Shown here one piece after another: positions 10,029 to 21,758 of a stretch of DNA of 64,000 nt. Positions within the stretch are counted from its first letter, which is position 1; the number at the start of each line of letters is the position of its first letter. Location: NCBI GenBank assembly GCA_023525975.1, contig CM042042.1, positions 44,403,880 to 44,467,879 of the forward strand, given 5' to 3'. Below the pieces are notes generated by a model, which ran no database searches, was not told the DNA's origin, and worked only from the letters and a program-made list of their open reading frames with translations. The DNA comes from Smallanthus sonchifolius. Taxonomy: Eukaryota > Streptophyta > Magnoliopsida > Asterales > Asteraceae. The position numbers were made by a program, and so were the translations under genes.

Positions 10029-10975
10029 ATGTCAATTGATAAAAGCTGAGTTACATTGGGAAATCAGAATTCTCCGGCTTTCTTAAGCGGTCTTCGCAAC
10101 TTTATAGAGACTACCAAGAACCATGTTAACGGTCGAGGTAAAGCGTTTTGCCCATGTAGACGTTGTTGTAATGATTGTCGACAAGACTTGATGACGATAT
10201 ATGGCCACATACATGACCGTGGGTTTCTACAATTATATCAAAAATGAATTAATCACGCTGAACAACATCCTCGTGCGATGGAGATAGCATCACTTTTTGC
10301 CTTAAGAAGAACACTTACTCATCCAATAACTACAACAACAAATAATGAGATGTTTGATGCTATAAATGATGTGATGGAAGAGCAAAATACAAACGAGGAT
10401 AATATAGATGAAGATGGAATTGGTTTAGACCCGGAGTTTGATGCGTTGTTTGAGGAGCTAAATAAGGAGTTATACCCCGGTTGTAGTCAAATGTCTTCCT
10501 TAAACTTCCTAGCCAAAATTGATGCATATTAAAGAATTGTTCATTTGACCAACTATTAGAGCTTCTACAAATTGCATTCCCGAAGGAAAATCACATTCCA
10601 GCATCACACTATGAAGCTAAGAAGAAACTGATTAAGAATGGGTTAAGATATAAGTCTATCCATGCTTTCATTAATGATTGTGCACTGTTTTGAAAGAAGA
10701 ATGAATCAATTCAAAATTGTCCAGTATGTAATGAGAGCAGATGGGTTGACAAAAACACAAAGGGGAAGAACGTACCACAGAAAGTGTTGCGCTACTTTCC
10801 TTTAACTTCACGGCTTTGACAAAGGTATAGTTCAAGATTAACGGCAAAATATATGATCTGGCATAATAATGGACGCTCAACGGATGGTATGATGCGACAT
10901 TCGGTTGATGGGACGGCATGACAAAAATTTGATGAGAGATATCTGAATTTTGCTAAAGAACCTTTTGGATATATG
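10029..10975 (+). pseudogene. TNP2-type CACTA transposase, N-terminal fragment
   Basis: From ATG at 10029 the reading gives a start like MSIDKS, then VTLGNQNSPAFLSGLRNFI and a CPCRRCCND motif, the transposase-associated zinc domain (PF13963), then IYGHIHDRGF. A linker of about 80 acidic residues follows (10278-10530). Beyond that, broken frames show KKLIKNGLRYKSIHA, WVDKNTKGK and VLRYFPLTSRL, which belong to the Transposase_21 (PF02992) domain. Two Trp codons are TGA (codon 7 and in the WINH motif), and frameshifts follow 10530. Homology ends near 10975, where an LTR begins. It is not functional. Confidence 0.8.
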
Positions 10976-11753
10976 ATGTTCGATCGTCAATTAAGTCAAC
11001 GTTACTATTAAGGTACGATTCAAAGAGTTACACCTTAGTAAACGAACAAAAAAGTATAATATTTAATTGTTAAATATTATTCATGAAAGACGGAAACAAT
11101 AAATGATGAGTAAAAAGTCGAAGATTCTGCTAATTAATTATCTGATTAATTAATTATTTGAGGGAATAAATGTTTAATCAGTTAAACATTTAAAGATTAG
11201 ATTTTTACTAATTATATTATGATTAGTAAATACAAGGGTTATAATAATTAAATGTTAATTATTACTGGGGTATTAAGTGTTAATACCAGAGGGGCCGGTG
11301 TATAATTATAATGGTTATAAATATATCATTATAATCGAAACCTAAAACCTTAATCCCCTACTCTCAAATCGGCGCCCCCTCCCCCTCTTGCGAGCCGACG
11401 CCACCACATCACCACCGTGCGCCGCCGTGTACTGGCCACCACCACCGTCGCTGACCACCCTCGTGGTCGATTTCCCTTTTGAGCATCCATGTGACGTTTT
11501 GTTGCAGGTTTTTCATGTACGAGTCAACTAGCGTGACGTTCGTTGTACTAAGGTGTTACAGATCTAGTTATCTTCCCTATGGTTGGTTATTTTATATTAT
11601 ATATACGCGTGTAATTGTATCACTGAATGGAATCTAGATTTAATCTGGTAATGGTACTATTAAATTGCATCCGCTAAAATATACTTGATTTATTTATTTA
11701 AAAGTTTGAATAATTATTGTTTTAAAAAGTTAAAACCGGTACCATGATTCCCA
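10976..11753 (+). mobile_element. Copia-type LTR with degenerate primer-binding site
   Basis: The block ends ACCATGATTCCCATCA and is followed at once by GTGGTATCGGAGAC, a one-base variant of the initiator-Met primer-binding site. It carries a TATA-like TTATAAATATATCA near 11313. The same LTR family, on the opposite strand, is seen at 58493-59216 (AGGAATCGTTGTACC as the inverted end). The left border at about 10976 is set by loss of CACTA transposase homology. About 220 bp of leader follows, to about 11975. Confidence 0.6.
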
Positions 11754-11976
11754 TCAGTGGTATCGGAGACAACTTTACGCGCGTCTAGACATATTTTTTT
11801 AAATTGATCTATTGTTTTATTTGTCAAAACTTTTGTTTGATAAAAGATCGAGCCTTTTGCGTTTGTTGTGATTATGTTGAATGAATTGAGCACTAAAGAC
11901 CTGTGGTTGTGTTGTTTGTTGATTGGTTGTTATCCTTGTATTTTTTATAGGTTATTTGAAACCCCGATGTAATAGT

Positions 11977-12560
11977 TGTTATGGGTCAATTTTCACCTCT
12001 GGGATCCCGGATCCTCAGATAAGTATCGGAATCCCTGATCCTTATTACATTTCAGTATCTTGATTAAATGACGGTTGTATTAATTAATATTACGCGTTTG
12101 TTTTGACTTAATCATGCAGGTAACGACTATTCCTCATTAATATTAGCTGAAGACACGGGATTGCATTCAAAGAAATGGATATATGCGTGAAGAAGATGCT
12201 TGTAACGGACCATTAAGACATTTATGAGATTTTAGCTTAGCAATTAATATTGAGAATTGTATTTATATTAACAATGATCGATAGGACACACAAGAAACAC
12301 TCGCACTACTCATTAGTCTCGATCAATTGGCTCTCTCGTTGTACTTTTTACTGAATTCAATAAAGATAAACAAGGCAGCCCCGACTTCTGTCGGCTCCCG
12401 AGGTTTTATGTCGGAGATCCTCAAAGATCAAGGGCTTTACTCGTAACTCATCGTGTTATCCCTGTATTTTTACTTCATTTTACACAAGTTTATACAAGCA
12501 TACTACCTCACATACAAAGTTTGGCTACTTAGTTATTTTGTGTAATTTTTTTGCTGAAAC
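11977..12560 (+). mobile_element. Probable 5' LTR of the Tat-like retrotransposon
   Basis: Begins TGTTATGGGTCAATTTTC and ends just before TTTGACGCCCACCGTGGGC (12563-12581), the sequence typically found right after the 5' LTR of plant Tat/Ogre-type Ty3 elements. The left border was placed by the TG start only and could be wrong by some bases. A downstream gag frame supports the assignment. Confidence 0.5.
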
Positions 12561-12655
12561 AGTTTGACGCCCACCGTGGGCAAGTGGTGCTTTTTTCTTG
12601 AAAATCTCGTTAACAATTACAATATATTTTTACTTATCAAAATCGTTTTCAGAAA

Positions 12656-15600
12656 ATGTCATCCTAATCTAAGTTGTTTTCTTCCTCAACTCCATCTTCA
12701 AATTCTGGGTTGAATCTTCCTCTCTCTCCTGCTCCGGTATCTCAAAAGAAGAATGATAATGTTTCCCAGAAAACTACATCTGCTGGCCTTAACATTGCAA
12801 AATCATCAGCTACTCCGAATATCCTGAGATCTGAAACATATCCCGCAGCACCCATATTTGTTTCCAATGATGATGTTCTTTCTATGTTTACACTAATGAA
12901 ACAAGCAATGGAGCAGCAGCAGAAAACAAATCAAATGTTTATGTGAGAAAGAGAAAAGATGAAGGAATCAAAGAAACCTGTGGATGCAATGCAACAACTC
13001 TGATAGAGCAAAAAACCCCGAGTACTCCAGGATCTTCTAGAAACTATTTGGGAGATTTTATTTGTTAGAACATTTAGTGTGACAACAAGCCTTTGTAATA
13101 GATTAGTCTTTATGTTCTGTTTTGTATGTTTTAGTCTTGTAATTTGTTAAGTTTGCACAGGCGAACTTAACATGTTCGCATGACCTAATGGAGGCGAACT
13201 TAACAATTTCGCCTGAACTAAAGTTGGCGAACATACTAAGTTCGCCTATACCAGTAGTATTGCCTATAAATAGTGCAGTAGTTGTTTCATATGTAGATAT
13301 CTGTAATTCTATAACTACAACGTGTGTACACTGTTTACAGAGTTAATACAAGGAGCTTTATGATATCTTGTCTTGTGTGTGCTAGTATCGTGTGTGTGAG
13401 TATTCGAGACGTACGTATACATTAAGATTCCGCACTTCGTGTACGTATTGCGTGTTTTACAGCAGAGATCGATCGTTAGACCCGCTGGGACTTACAAGTG
13501 GTATCAGAGCCTTTTGCTCTTGATTAGCTATTGTTGTTTAACATCATTTCGATTGATTTCACACAAAAATATGAATATTTTTGAAGTTTCTGTGTTCTTG
13601 AAGATGTTGGCGATCTTTTAAGAGAATTTTGATTGATTTCTTCATTTTTTGTGTTGTTTTACCAAAATTGATCTGATAGAAGTGTTCTAATTAATCATTT
13701 GAAGATTTCTGCGGAAAGAATTTGTCTAATTCCTTCAAAATCGTGAGATATAAAAATTTGTCTAATTCCTTTAAAATCACGATTATTTAAAGTAAATCGA
13801 CATCCAAACAGATAAAATTTTCATATCTCATGATTTTGAAAGAATTAGACAAATTATTTCCTTAGGAATCTTCAAATGATGAATTAGAACACTTCTATCG
13901 CATCAATTTTGGTAAAACAACACCAAAAATGAATAAATCAATCAAAATTCACTTCAAAAATCGCCAACATCTTCATGAACACAGAAACTTAAAAAATCTT
14001 CATCTTTTTGTGTGAAGTCAATCGAAACGATGTTAAAAAACAATAGCTAATCAAGAGCAAATAGCTCTGATACCAGTTGTAAGTCCCAACGGGTCTAACG
14101 ATCGATCTCTGCTGTAAAACACGCAATACGTACACGAAGTGCGGAATCCTAACGTATACGTACGTCTCAAATACTCACACACAGAATACAATCACACGCA
14201 AGACAAGATATCATAAAGTTCCTTGTATTATCTCTATAAACAGTGTATACATGTAGTAGTTCCAGAATTACAGATCCCTTTCAAATGAAACAACTACTGC
14301 ACTATTTATAGGCAATACTACTGGCATAGGCGAACTTATCATTTTCGCCAACTTTAGTTCAGGCTTGTTAAGTTCGCCTCAACTAGGTCAGGCGATGTGC
14401 AAACTTACAAGTTCGCCTCAACTAGGTCAGGCGAACATGTTAAGTTCGCCTGTGCAAACTTAACAAATTACAAGACTAAAAACATATAAAACAGAACATA
14501 AAGACTAATCTATTACAAGGCTTGTTGTCACACTAAATGCTCCAACAAAAGAAACTAAAAGACATGATCTCGAGTGTACCTGGTGTGGTACAACAAATAC
14601 CTAAAATATCTCCGTCAAGCAAACAGGATGTCTAGATTTGCTCCACCAATATGTGATGCAGAGATCCCAAAGTTTTTCAAACCTCGAAAATGAAACTATA
14701 TGATGGAACTACGGATCCCGAAGAACACATTGCTTAATATAGAGAAATAATGGAAATTATCCCTATCACATTAGATTTGGAAGAAGTCTGTTTGTGCAAA
14801 GGCTTTGGATCAACCCTAACCGGATCTACTCTAAAATGTCTACTAAGCGTTCCTCCTTATTCTATTACTTCATTTTATCACCTAGTTAATTTATATAATA
14901 ATCATTTTTCTTGTAGTAGAACATTTGAAAGATTAATTAGCTAACAATTTATACAGGATAGTTCAAAATTATGATGAATCCCTCAGGGATTATGTAAGCA
15001 GGTTTGGCAGAGAATCCTAGGAGATCCCCCATCTTGATCTTGCTACTGTTGTTCAGGCCTTCAAAATGGGGTTAAAAATAGATTCTCAATTCTATGAAGA
15101 TATCGTAATGAACCCATGTAAAAGCCTGGAAGAAGTTAGAAATCGAGCCCTAAGATTTATAAGGCTTGAAGAAGATAAGAAAATCCAAAGGAGGATCGAT
15201 ACATCATCTAAATATGATCATACCAACCGGAATTCAGAATCATCGACCTACAAACAGCATAAATCCAAACCATATTCAAGACCAGAGAACAATAGGATCA
15301 ATGCAGTCGAAGATAATGAGGATGAAGAAGAGTATTCTAAAATATCTGATTATTGTTTTTCTGTTGATAACTCAGAACTAATGTATGTGATGCAGGATCT
15401 TGGAGAAAAAACAAAATGACCCAGGAAAAATGATAAAACAACCACTTGGAAAGATAAATCCAAATGGTGTGCATACCATGAAGATTTCGGCCATACCACT
15501 TAGAATTGCATTACATTACAAAAAGAAATAGCTTACCTCCTGAGCAATGGACATCTAAAAGAACTCCTGTTAAGAAAGAAGGATAAAAATTCAAATAATG

Positions 15601-16133
15601 AGAAATCCCATCAACGAGCAACATCCCCACCTCCAGATGCTAAAGTAATCAATTTTATATCTGGTAGTTCTGATATTTGTGGTACCTCTTATTCTGCAGC
15701 CAAAAGATATGCTAAGTAAGCTAAGGCAGAAAATGGAGACAAGCCAACAAGATTATCAACCTTAACAGACAAGGAAATGATCTCGTTTGATGAAGATGAC
15801 ATAGAAAATGTTCAGTTCCCCTTCATGATGGTCTAGTTATCACTTTGTATATTGCCAATCACTTTGTACGAAGGATCCTTATAGACGGAGGCAGCTCGGT
15901 GAATATTATCTAGTTAGATGCGTTGAAAAGAATGGGTATCCCGGAGACGGAGATCATAGTAAAATCCTCAGTACTAGTAGGATTCAGCGAAGAAACTAAA
16001 ACTACCGTGGGAGATATCAAGCTACCTATCTATATCGAGGGAGTAAATTCTATCCAAATTTGTGTTATTGATTGTTTATCTTCTTATAATATTATCTTAG
16101 GGAGACCATGGATTCATGATAAGAGGGTTGTTC
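12656..16133 (+). pseudogene. Tat-like Ty3/Gypsy gag and protease, broken
   Basis: The gag frame starts at ATG 12656 with a stop at codon 4. It shows a Ser/Pro-rich N-terminus and a Gln-rich stretch (12674-12946), is interrupted by the Copia palindrome, then resumes with KLYDGTTDPEEHIA and a retrotransposon-gag core (14690-15170, several frameshifts). A basic C-terminus (15066-15419) and a zinc-knuckle-like WCAYHEDFGHT follow. Next come ILIDGGSSVNII (aspartic protease active site, DGGSS form of Tat) and YNIILGRPWIHDKR just before 16129. The frame is then split by a solo LTR and resumes at 21437. No RT, RNase H or integrase remains. Confidence 0.78.
13063..14547. mobile_element. Palindromic head-to-head pair of Copia LTRs with leaders
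   Basis: The left half has an LTR from TGTTAGAACATTTAGTG (13063) to about 13497, then AGTGGTATCAGAGCC, a primer-binding site for initiator tRNA-Met, then about 300 bp of leader. The right half is the same in inverted orientation, ending CACTAAATGCTCCAACA at 14547. The symmetry centre is near 13800. The LTR has a CTATAAATAG TATA box and several GGCGAACTTAA repeats in both orientations. Flanks (TTATT and AAAGA) do not match, so it is not a simple insertion. It lies within the Tat-like gag. Confidence 0.85.
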
Positions 16134-17586
16134 TGTAACACCCCAAATTCTATAGGAAATAAAAGTCCAGGGGCTAAAAGTGCAATTAACCCAAAGTTAG
16201 AAGGCTAAAAGTGAAAAATTGTGAAAAATGGAAAGATGTCGGACCGACATCATAAATAACGGTCCGACATGTAGGGCGCGAGGAAGAACTCCGGACATGA
16301 CACGCGTTTGATGACTCAGCCTTGATGTCGGACCGACATCCAGGCACATATCGGTCCGACATGTAGCGAGCAAGGCAAATATGTGACAATCCGACTTTTC
16401 AAAGTTAACACTGTTAGCAATCCCGTTAAGTATTCCGTTAAATCCTGACCCAGTTAATCCAATCTAAAACTTCAGGGACTATTTCTGTCACATGTTTAAT
16501 CTTAAACAACAGGGACTAGTCCTGCCAAGTCCTAATACTTGAATTGTTGACTCCCAAAGTCAAAATCAACTCAAATTGGTCCTGTTGACTTTCTGAAAGT
16601 CAAACTCACAACTAACATTCCAAATTCAAATTCTATAACCGAAATCGTTTGAAAATATAACGGAAAATGCACTTTAATTCTATTATCGTCCATAATGAAA
16701 TCATAATTAAGTAGTAATTGAGCGAATTAAACCCAATAATGGGTGTTCAAGTCGAAACCGTCGCCCCCTTTTTCAAAATCGACGAGTTCTTGTATTGTTT
16801 TCACAAATTGAGCATACATACACGTAAATCGCATCAAGCTAAAGCTGTTACGTACACCAATTCATTCGGAGACAAAGCCGTGATCGCCAGAGACTAACCC
16901 ACACGTCGTCGGACTCAGTTTTGGTCGAGCACTAACAACCTGACATCCAATCTAGTAATTGAAACCCTCCTCTAATTCGTTTTAGTCTATAGAATGAAAG
17001 CCCTAACCTAATTAGGGCTTACATTGCCGAATTAATCATGATCTTGATTCTAGGGTTCATCCCAAATTCGATTTGACCGAACTCCACCCTAGACCCGATT
17101 TCAATCAAATTAAATCATACCAACGGTTTCGTAAACCCTCCTTTATTGAAAACGCCATATCAATTTTATCAAGAAACATCGAATTGATACGGTCCCGTAA
17201 TCTAGGGTTCGTTCATATTTCAAATTGGGAGTTTTCATTCTAACAACGTTCTAAACCAAATTATACCTCATGGTCAGATTTGGAATCTATTGTTTAGTAA
17301 AAGCCCCATGATTTAATCTGTTAATCTTATCAAATTCAAACGATTTAATTCCAAGTTCATATCTAGGGTTTCGAATTACGAATCGGTAATTAAACGATCC
17401 AAACCTTATTGTTTTTGCAATTATTTAAGACCGAAGTTTCGAAATAACCTGTCCATCAAAACCCTCAAGACATTTGGTGTAATCGAAGTCGAATTCAATA
17501 AAATCAGGGCTGGTATTCGATCACGGGGTGTAGGGGAGGGAGACCACTGGAACGAGAATGTTAAAATCAATTTGTTTCGAGTTTAG

Positions 17587-17675
17587 GATGCGATACCCTA
17601 TCGGGTGGGATGGTTAATGTGTTGTGCGTATAGGGAAGGGGCCCGAGTTCGAGTCCCCCCCGCTGCCTTTTTGAT
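17587..17675 (+). other. tRNA-like A-box/B-box module in chromovirus LTR
   Basis: TGGGATGGTTAATGTG resembles a pol III A box, and GAGTTCGAGTCC about 35 bp later resembles a B box (GGTTCGANTCC). A run of T follows. Equivalent modules stand at the same place in the other related LTRs. It cannot fold as a complete tRNA and is not called a tRNA gene. Confidence 0.55.
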
Positions 17676-18580
17676 TTTATTTATTTTAAAACCATTGTTT
17701 TATTATTTAATTAAACTCTATGATATTATGTAATATATTAAGTGTTTGGAACCGGAAAATCAACCCGTAAACTCGGGTTTGAGATTTTTAACGCATCCTT
17801 ATTATTATTCTCAATATTATAATACTATATTACATTATTATTTTTTTCCGTGTTTGCAAATAAAATAATATATTTCACTCCGTAGCTCCAGTTAAAATAT
17901 TAGTTCTTTAAATATTGTTTCACTAAGTTGTAAATAAGGGGAGACGTTTCAAATATATATATGTACATACATAATATTTATTTATTATACATGTTTATGT
18001 CCTTGAATAAAATAATAAACTTATTATTTTTAACACACAATTGTTATGGTGATACCTTGTTACATCTAAAATAATATATATATTATATTATTTTTAATCG
18101 GTCATTATTTAATGACGAAAACGCCCGAATATATTTATTATATATTATTTGTCATTCGTCGCGAAACGTATCTATCTTAATAGGCATATAAAGGATCCTC
18201 GTTCCGTTGACACGTTCGTCTACTCCTTAATCATTAGAACGTTTCTTTTAGGACGTTCCTCATTCCGTGTCGTCGTCACATATTCTCATTGTATCCCTAA
18301 TTGTTATGTGTATAATTCTAGGGCATTCATGAGCTGTGTTGGGCTAACATTTGAGATTTTGATCTCGTACTTGTGTGATTACTACCTACGCCGTTCAAGT
18401 GAGTTTTCACGGCCCCTTTTACTGTTTTAAACTGGGGGAGAAAACATGATGCAAACTTTTTTTGATTTTTGTACTTCATATTATATCACTTGTTATGACT
18501 ATACGTAAACTCTATCATGAAAGTCCTCACATCGAACCGTTTAAATATGAGAATAGCGAGGTATGTTGGGTAGTACTACT

Positions 18581-18640
18581 AGGTTTGACAAACCTCACCC
18601 GCGTTAGTCGCGCTAACTCGATTGGATATCAAACGGGTGC
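18581..18640 (+). repeat. Conserved double palindrome near LTR 3' end
   Basis: AGGTTTGACAAACCT and GTTAGTCGCGCTAAC are two adjacent short inverted repeats. The same pair, with nearly the same spacing and followed by a CGGGTG phrase, is found at 34484-34542, 36163-36222 and 40216-40275 in otherwise diverged LTRs. Confidence 0.7.
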
Positions 18641-20755
18641 AATATTGACCTAAATGTGCACCTTGGTTGATAGACCTGGTGGGAGGCAATACAAACAATC
18701 AGTCTACGGTTGCGAGCGTAATAGCAAACATGATTATGGGTTAGCTACCCGTTGATATACATATGTTGATTGTACAATAAATCTGGTAAACGTTTATTTA
18801 TATACTGAAACCTGTTAACTCACCAACCTCGTGTTGACATCTTTTCTTACAAGTTTTCTCAGGTCGCTAAGATAAGGCACAGGTGCACATATAGGACATG
18901 CATGGGATTATCCTATTGATTGATGTTTTATTAAATTGTTTGGACTTTGTTTTGAATTATGTTTGGTTTGGACTTTTGGACTTTTTGGGCACTTGTGTTT
19001 TGCCCATTTACTTTTCTTTACGCTTCCGCATTAAACTCTGATTGATATTATATTTTCATTTGAGTCCCATGTAGAGTCGTTCAATGTAACTAGTGACTGA
19101 TATCCTAGTTTGTCACTTCCCAAACGGTAAAACTCCGTTAGTTGAAATTGGGGGTGTGACAAAATAGACCGACATAAAGATGTCGGACCGACATCCCCAA
19201 AGATATCGATCAGACATAAGTCCCGATTCAGCCTTATAAAATAGTTGGCTTTGGCCATTCAAATGAAATCAACAACAACACCAACACTAACACAAACACG
19301 ACTCCCGAGGATCCCCGAATGACGATTACGAGCGTGGTGGTTACGAGTGCGGTTAGAGTTCGGAGAAGCGTTTAAAAGCGTGGAACGAACTTAGGAACTA
19401 CCCGAGGATAATGTAACTACTCTGGACCCGTACCATAGACACGATTATGTGAAATACGTGCTTATATGATATGATTATGTGATATGTGATATGACAAGAG
19501 TACGGGGTAATGACGAATTAGTCTAAACACTAAACGAGAATAATGGAGTAGTCACGACGTATCCAAGGGGTGGTGGATACACCGCTGGTACTTCCTATAT
19601 ATAAACTTCTTGGTAATTCGTGGTGAAACCATTATGAATATTTAGGGGTATAGACTAATAAAGAATAAAGAAATATAGTAAACGTACGGGAGAACATCCA
19701 ATCGGTATGTAGCTATCTGACAAACGGAATGTCCTGTCTAGGAAAGAGCGGTGTATAAATCTCTCATAGACCCGTCGTTCTTTCCCTGGGACATCTCTGT
19801 TGGAGGTACTACTCTGGAAGGAAATCACCCCATTTTACAATATATGACGAATACGAATATGAAATGAAAGTATACCATGCATAATTAATGTGAACACGTG
19901 ATGAATATGAATACGTGAAATGCATGATGAATACGTGAATGCATGATGATACGTGCAAACATGAATGAGTATGATGGAACGAGTCTAAACCATAAAATAG
20001 AATAACGGAGTACTCACGAAGTGTTAGAGGGGTGGTAGATACGCTGCTAGTACTTCCTATATATAAACCCTTCTAATGCATCGTGGAGAAACTGTTACGA
20101 AGTTTTAAGGTGAGGACTGGTTGGTGAATAAATCAAGCATATACATGAAATGAAAGCAAATGCTTGATACATTTGGGAGGATGTGAGTCAAAGATACTCA
20201 AGATCCCAAATGAAATGAGATATCCGGCCTGTAAGGTGGATCTCAATAAATGAAGAAGAAAAGAAAAGGGAAACTCTAGGCCTACGGGACTGAAAGAGTA
20301 AACTCTAGGCCTTCGGGACTGAAAGAGTAAAAGATTCCAAGCCTACGGCGATAAGGAATGAATGGGTCTTTGTGATAAATGCAAGGATGCCTATACTGAC
20401 GAGTATAAGGACCTTGCCAATGCTCGGACCGGAGGTACGGCCTGTGATGCTTGCGAGGGCATTAGCACACCCATAAAATATACGAAAAGCGTGGCCGGAG
20501 GTACGTCTAGAGATGGTCACGTGGGCTCGAGAGCCCCATAAAACTTGATCAATAAGAACCTAAAGGGTTCATAATAAAAACGAACGATGCAGTATACTTA
20601 CTTAGCATAAGCTAATTCAAAACTGTTTTTCAAACACTGCAGGAAATAAGCACGTGGAATAAAGCTTCATGTGGACAGAGCTATCAGAGTTGGAAAATCC
20701 CTATGTATAAATATGTAATTCTATCATCTTTTGTAAAACAATATATATATATATA

Positions 20756-21320
20756 GGGGAAGGTTCCACTAAGAAGTGGTTTTTTGCTAAGAAACGCTAA
20801 GAAGTGGGTCAAACGAACTCCGATTGAGCTCATTCCAGCGGCGTTGGAACCGTCTCATCGAACTCTAATCCGGACCCAAAAACCTAAACCCCCCTCCACC
20901 CGCACCCCCAAAAACCTAAACCCCCCTCCAACCCCACCCCAAAAAGCCTAAAACCACCACCCTCACCCCCCAAAAACCTAAACCCCCCAACCCCACCCCC
21001 CCAAAAACCTAAACCCACCCCCACCCACCCCCAAAAACCTAAACCCCCCACCCTCACCCCCCAAAAAAACCTAAACCCTAAAATCTAAACCCTAAAAGCT
21101 AAACCCTAAGGCTAAACCATAAGGCTAAAACCCTAAAATTCAAACGTAAAATCTAAACCTTAAAAGCTAAACCCTAAAAGCTAAGATGATAGAGTTCGAC
21201 GAGACGGTTCCAACGCCGCTGAAATGAGCTCAATCGGAGTTCGTTTGATATCGTTTCTAAGCGTTTTGGTCATTTCTTAGAGTTCTTAGCGAAAATATAC
21301 TTCTTATTTGATCCTCCCCC
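20756..21320. mobile_element. Foldback element in (TA)n with C-rich telomere-like core (second family member)
   Basis: The arms read GGGGAAGGTTCCACTAAGAA at the left and end in TTGATCCTCCCCC at the right. They share long inverted segments, e.g. GCGGCGTTGGAACCGTCT against AGACGGTTCCAACGCCGC. Both ends abut TA repeats. The core (20875-21185) is made of CCCCACCCCCAAAAACCTAAA units grading into CCCTAAA-like telomeric repeats. It is 565 bp, with no coding capacity. Confidence 0.8.
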
Positions 21321-21436
21321 TATATATATAAATGAAAAAAGTTACCTTAGCCATTATGGCAAGGTTTTGTTAATCTGGGACCACTTTTTCACAATAAACT
21401 CTGATAAAATAATAATAAGATAAGTAGGGTGTTTCA

Positions 21437-21620
21437 TGTTCCTTCAACATACCATCAGTGTGTGAAAATGCCAACACATTTGGGTGGTGAAGATTAATGG
21501 CGATCAACAAGATGCAAAGGACTGTTATACTTCATCAATGAAACCTTCTACGAAAACAAGGCATGCATAGCAATTACAGAAACAAGCACAAGGTGTAAAG
21601 CAAGAGAGCAGGAGATTAGA
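21437..21620 (+). pseudogene. Continuation of the Tat-like protease/pol region
   Basis: Directly after the TSD the reading PSTYHQCVKMPTHLGG and then KINGDQQDAKDCY (one frameshift apart) continues the region that follows the protease in Tat-lineage polyproteins. This links it with 12656-16133 across the solo LTR. Homology fades before the CACTA end at about 21630. Confidence 0.65.
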
Positions 21621-21622
21621 GA

Positions 21623-21758
21623 AGTATCCTTAGCGGCGACAATTTGCCTAAGGTTATTAGCGGCGACATTGTGGGTATTAGCGGCGACAATTTGCCTTTT
21701 AGCGGCGAAGAATTAGCGGCGACAAATGTCGCCGCTATTGAGTCTTTTCCTTGTAGTG
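21623..21758 (-). mobile_element. Terminus of a second CACTA family
   Basis: The segment ends CTTTTCCTTGTAGTG, the inverse of CACTACAAGGAAAAG, a canonical CACTA terminus, preceded by several AGCGGCGACA subterminal repeats. The subterminal motif differs from that of the element at 7262, so this is another family. Its other end was not found. A related GGCGACA/TGTCGCCGCT motif is at 55000-55045. Confidence 0.75.

Larger units (their letters stand above)
7262..10975 (+). mobile_element. CACTA (En/Spm) transposon, 3'-truncated
   Basis: The left end CACTCCAAGGATATTACC is a slightly decayed CACTA terminus (family consensus starts CACTACAAG). It is followed to about 8010 by subterminal repeats of the form CCGACGACATGTCGTCGG, in both orientations. 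Then come a leader-like region with a possible splice donor (GAGGTGAGTT near 8152) and a TNP2-type transposase fragment (10029-10975). The element is interrupted by a Cassandra solo LTR and a foldback element, and ends at a Copia LTR; the right terminus was not found. Confidence 0.7.
16382..19161 (+). mobile_element. Chromovirus-type solo LTR, 2.8 kb, TSD AAATA
   Basis: Begins TGTGACAATCCGAC and ends GGGGGTGTGACA, with AAATA at 16377-16381 and 19162-19166. Its ends and inner landmarks match the LTRs of the chromovirus elements at 31611, 32074 and 37845: a tRNA-like module at about 17587-17675, a GGGGGAGAAAACATG motif near 18433, and the palindromic block at 18581-18640. It is a solo LTR left by recombination between the two LTRs of a full element. 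Confidence 0.9.
16134..21436 (+). mobile_element. Solo LTR of a Ty3/Gypsy element with two nested insertions
   Basis: Starts TGTAACACCCC and ends GGGTGTTTCA, flanked by TGTTC on both sides (16129-16133 and 21437-21441). The Tat-like protein frame is interrupted at exactly this point and continues after it, which confirms the borders. Without the nested solo LTR (16382-19161) and the foldback (20756-21320) it is about 1.95 kb. It has repeats such as GATGTCGGACCGACATC, and tandem phrases CTCTAGGCCTACGGGACTGA near 20274-20330. Confidence 0.85.

Noticed and set aside
7262..21758. One CACTA element spanning both CACTA-like ends
   Set aside because: Subterminal repeats differ (GACGACATGTCGTC against AGCGGCGACA), and the adjacent 3-bp flanks do not match.
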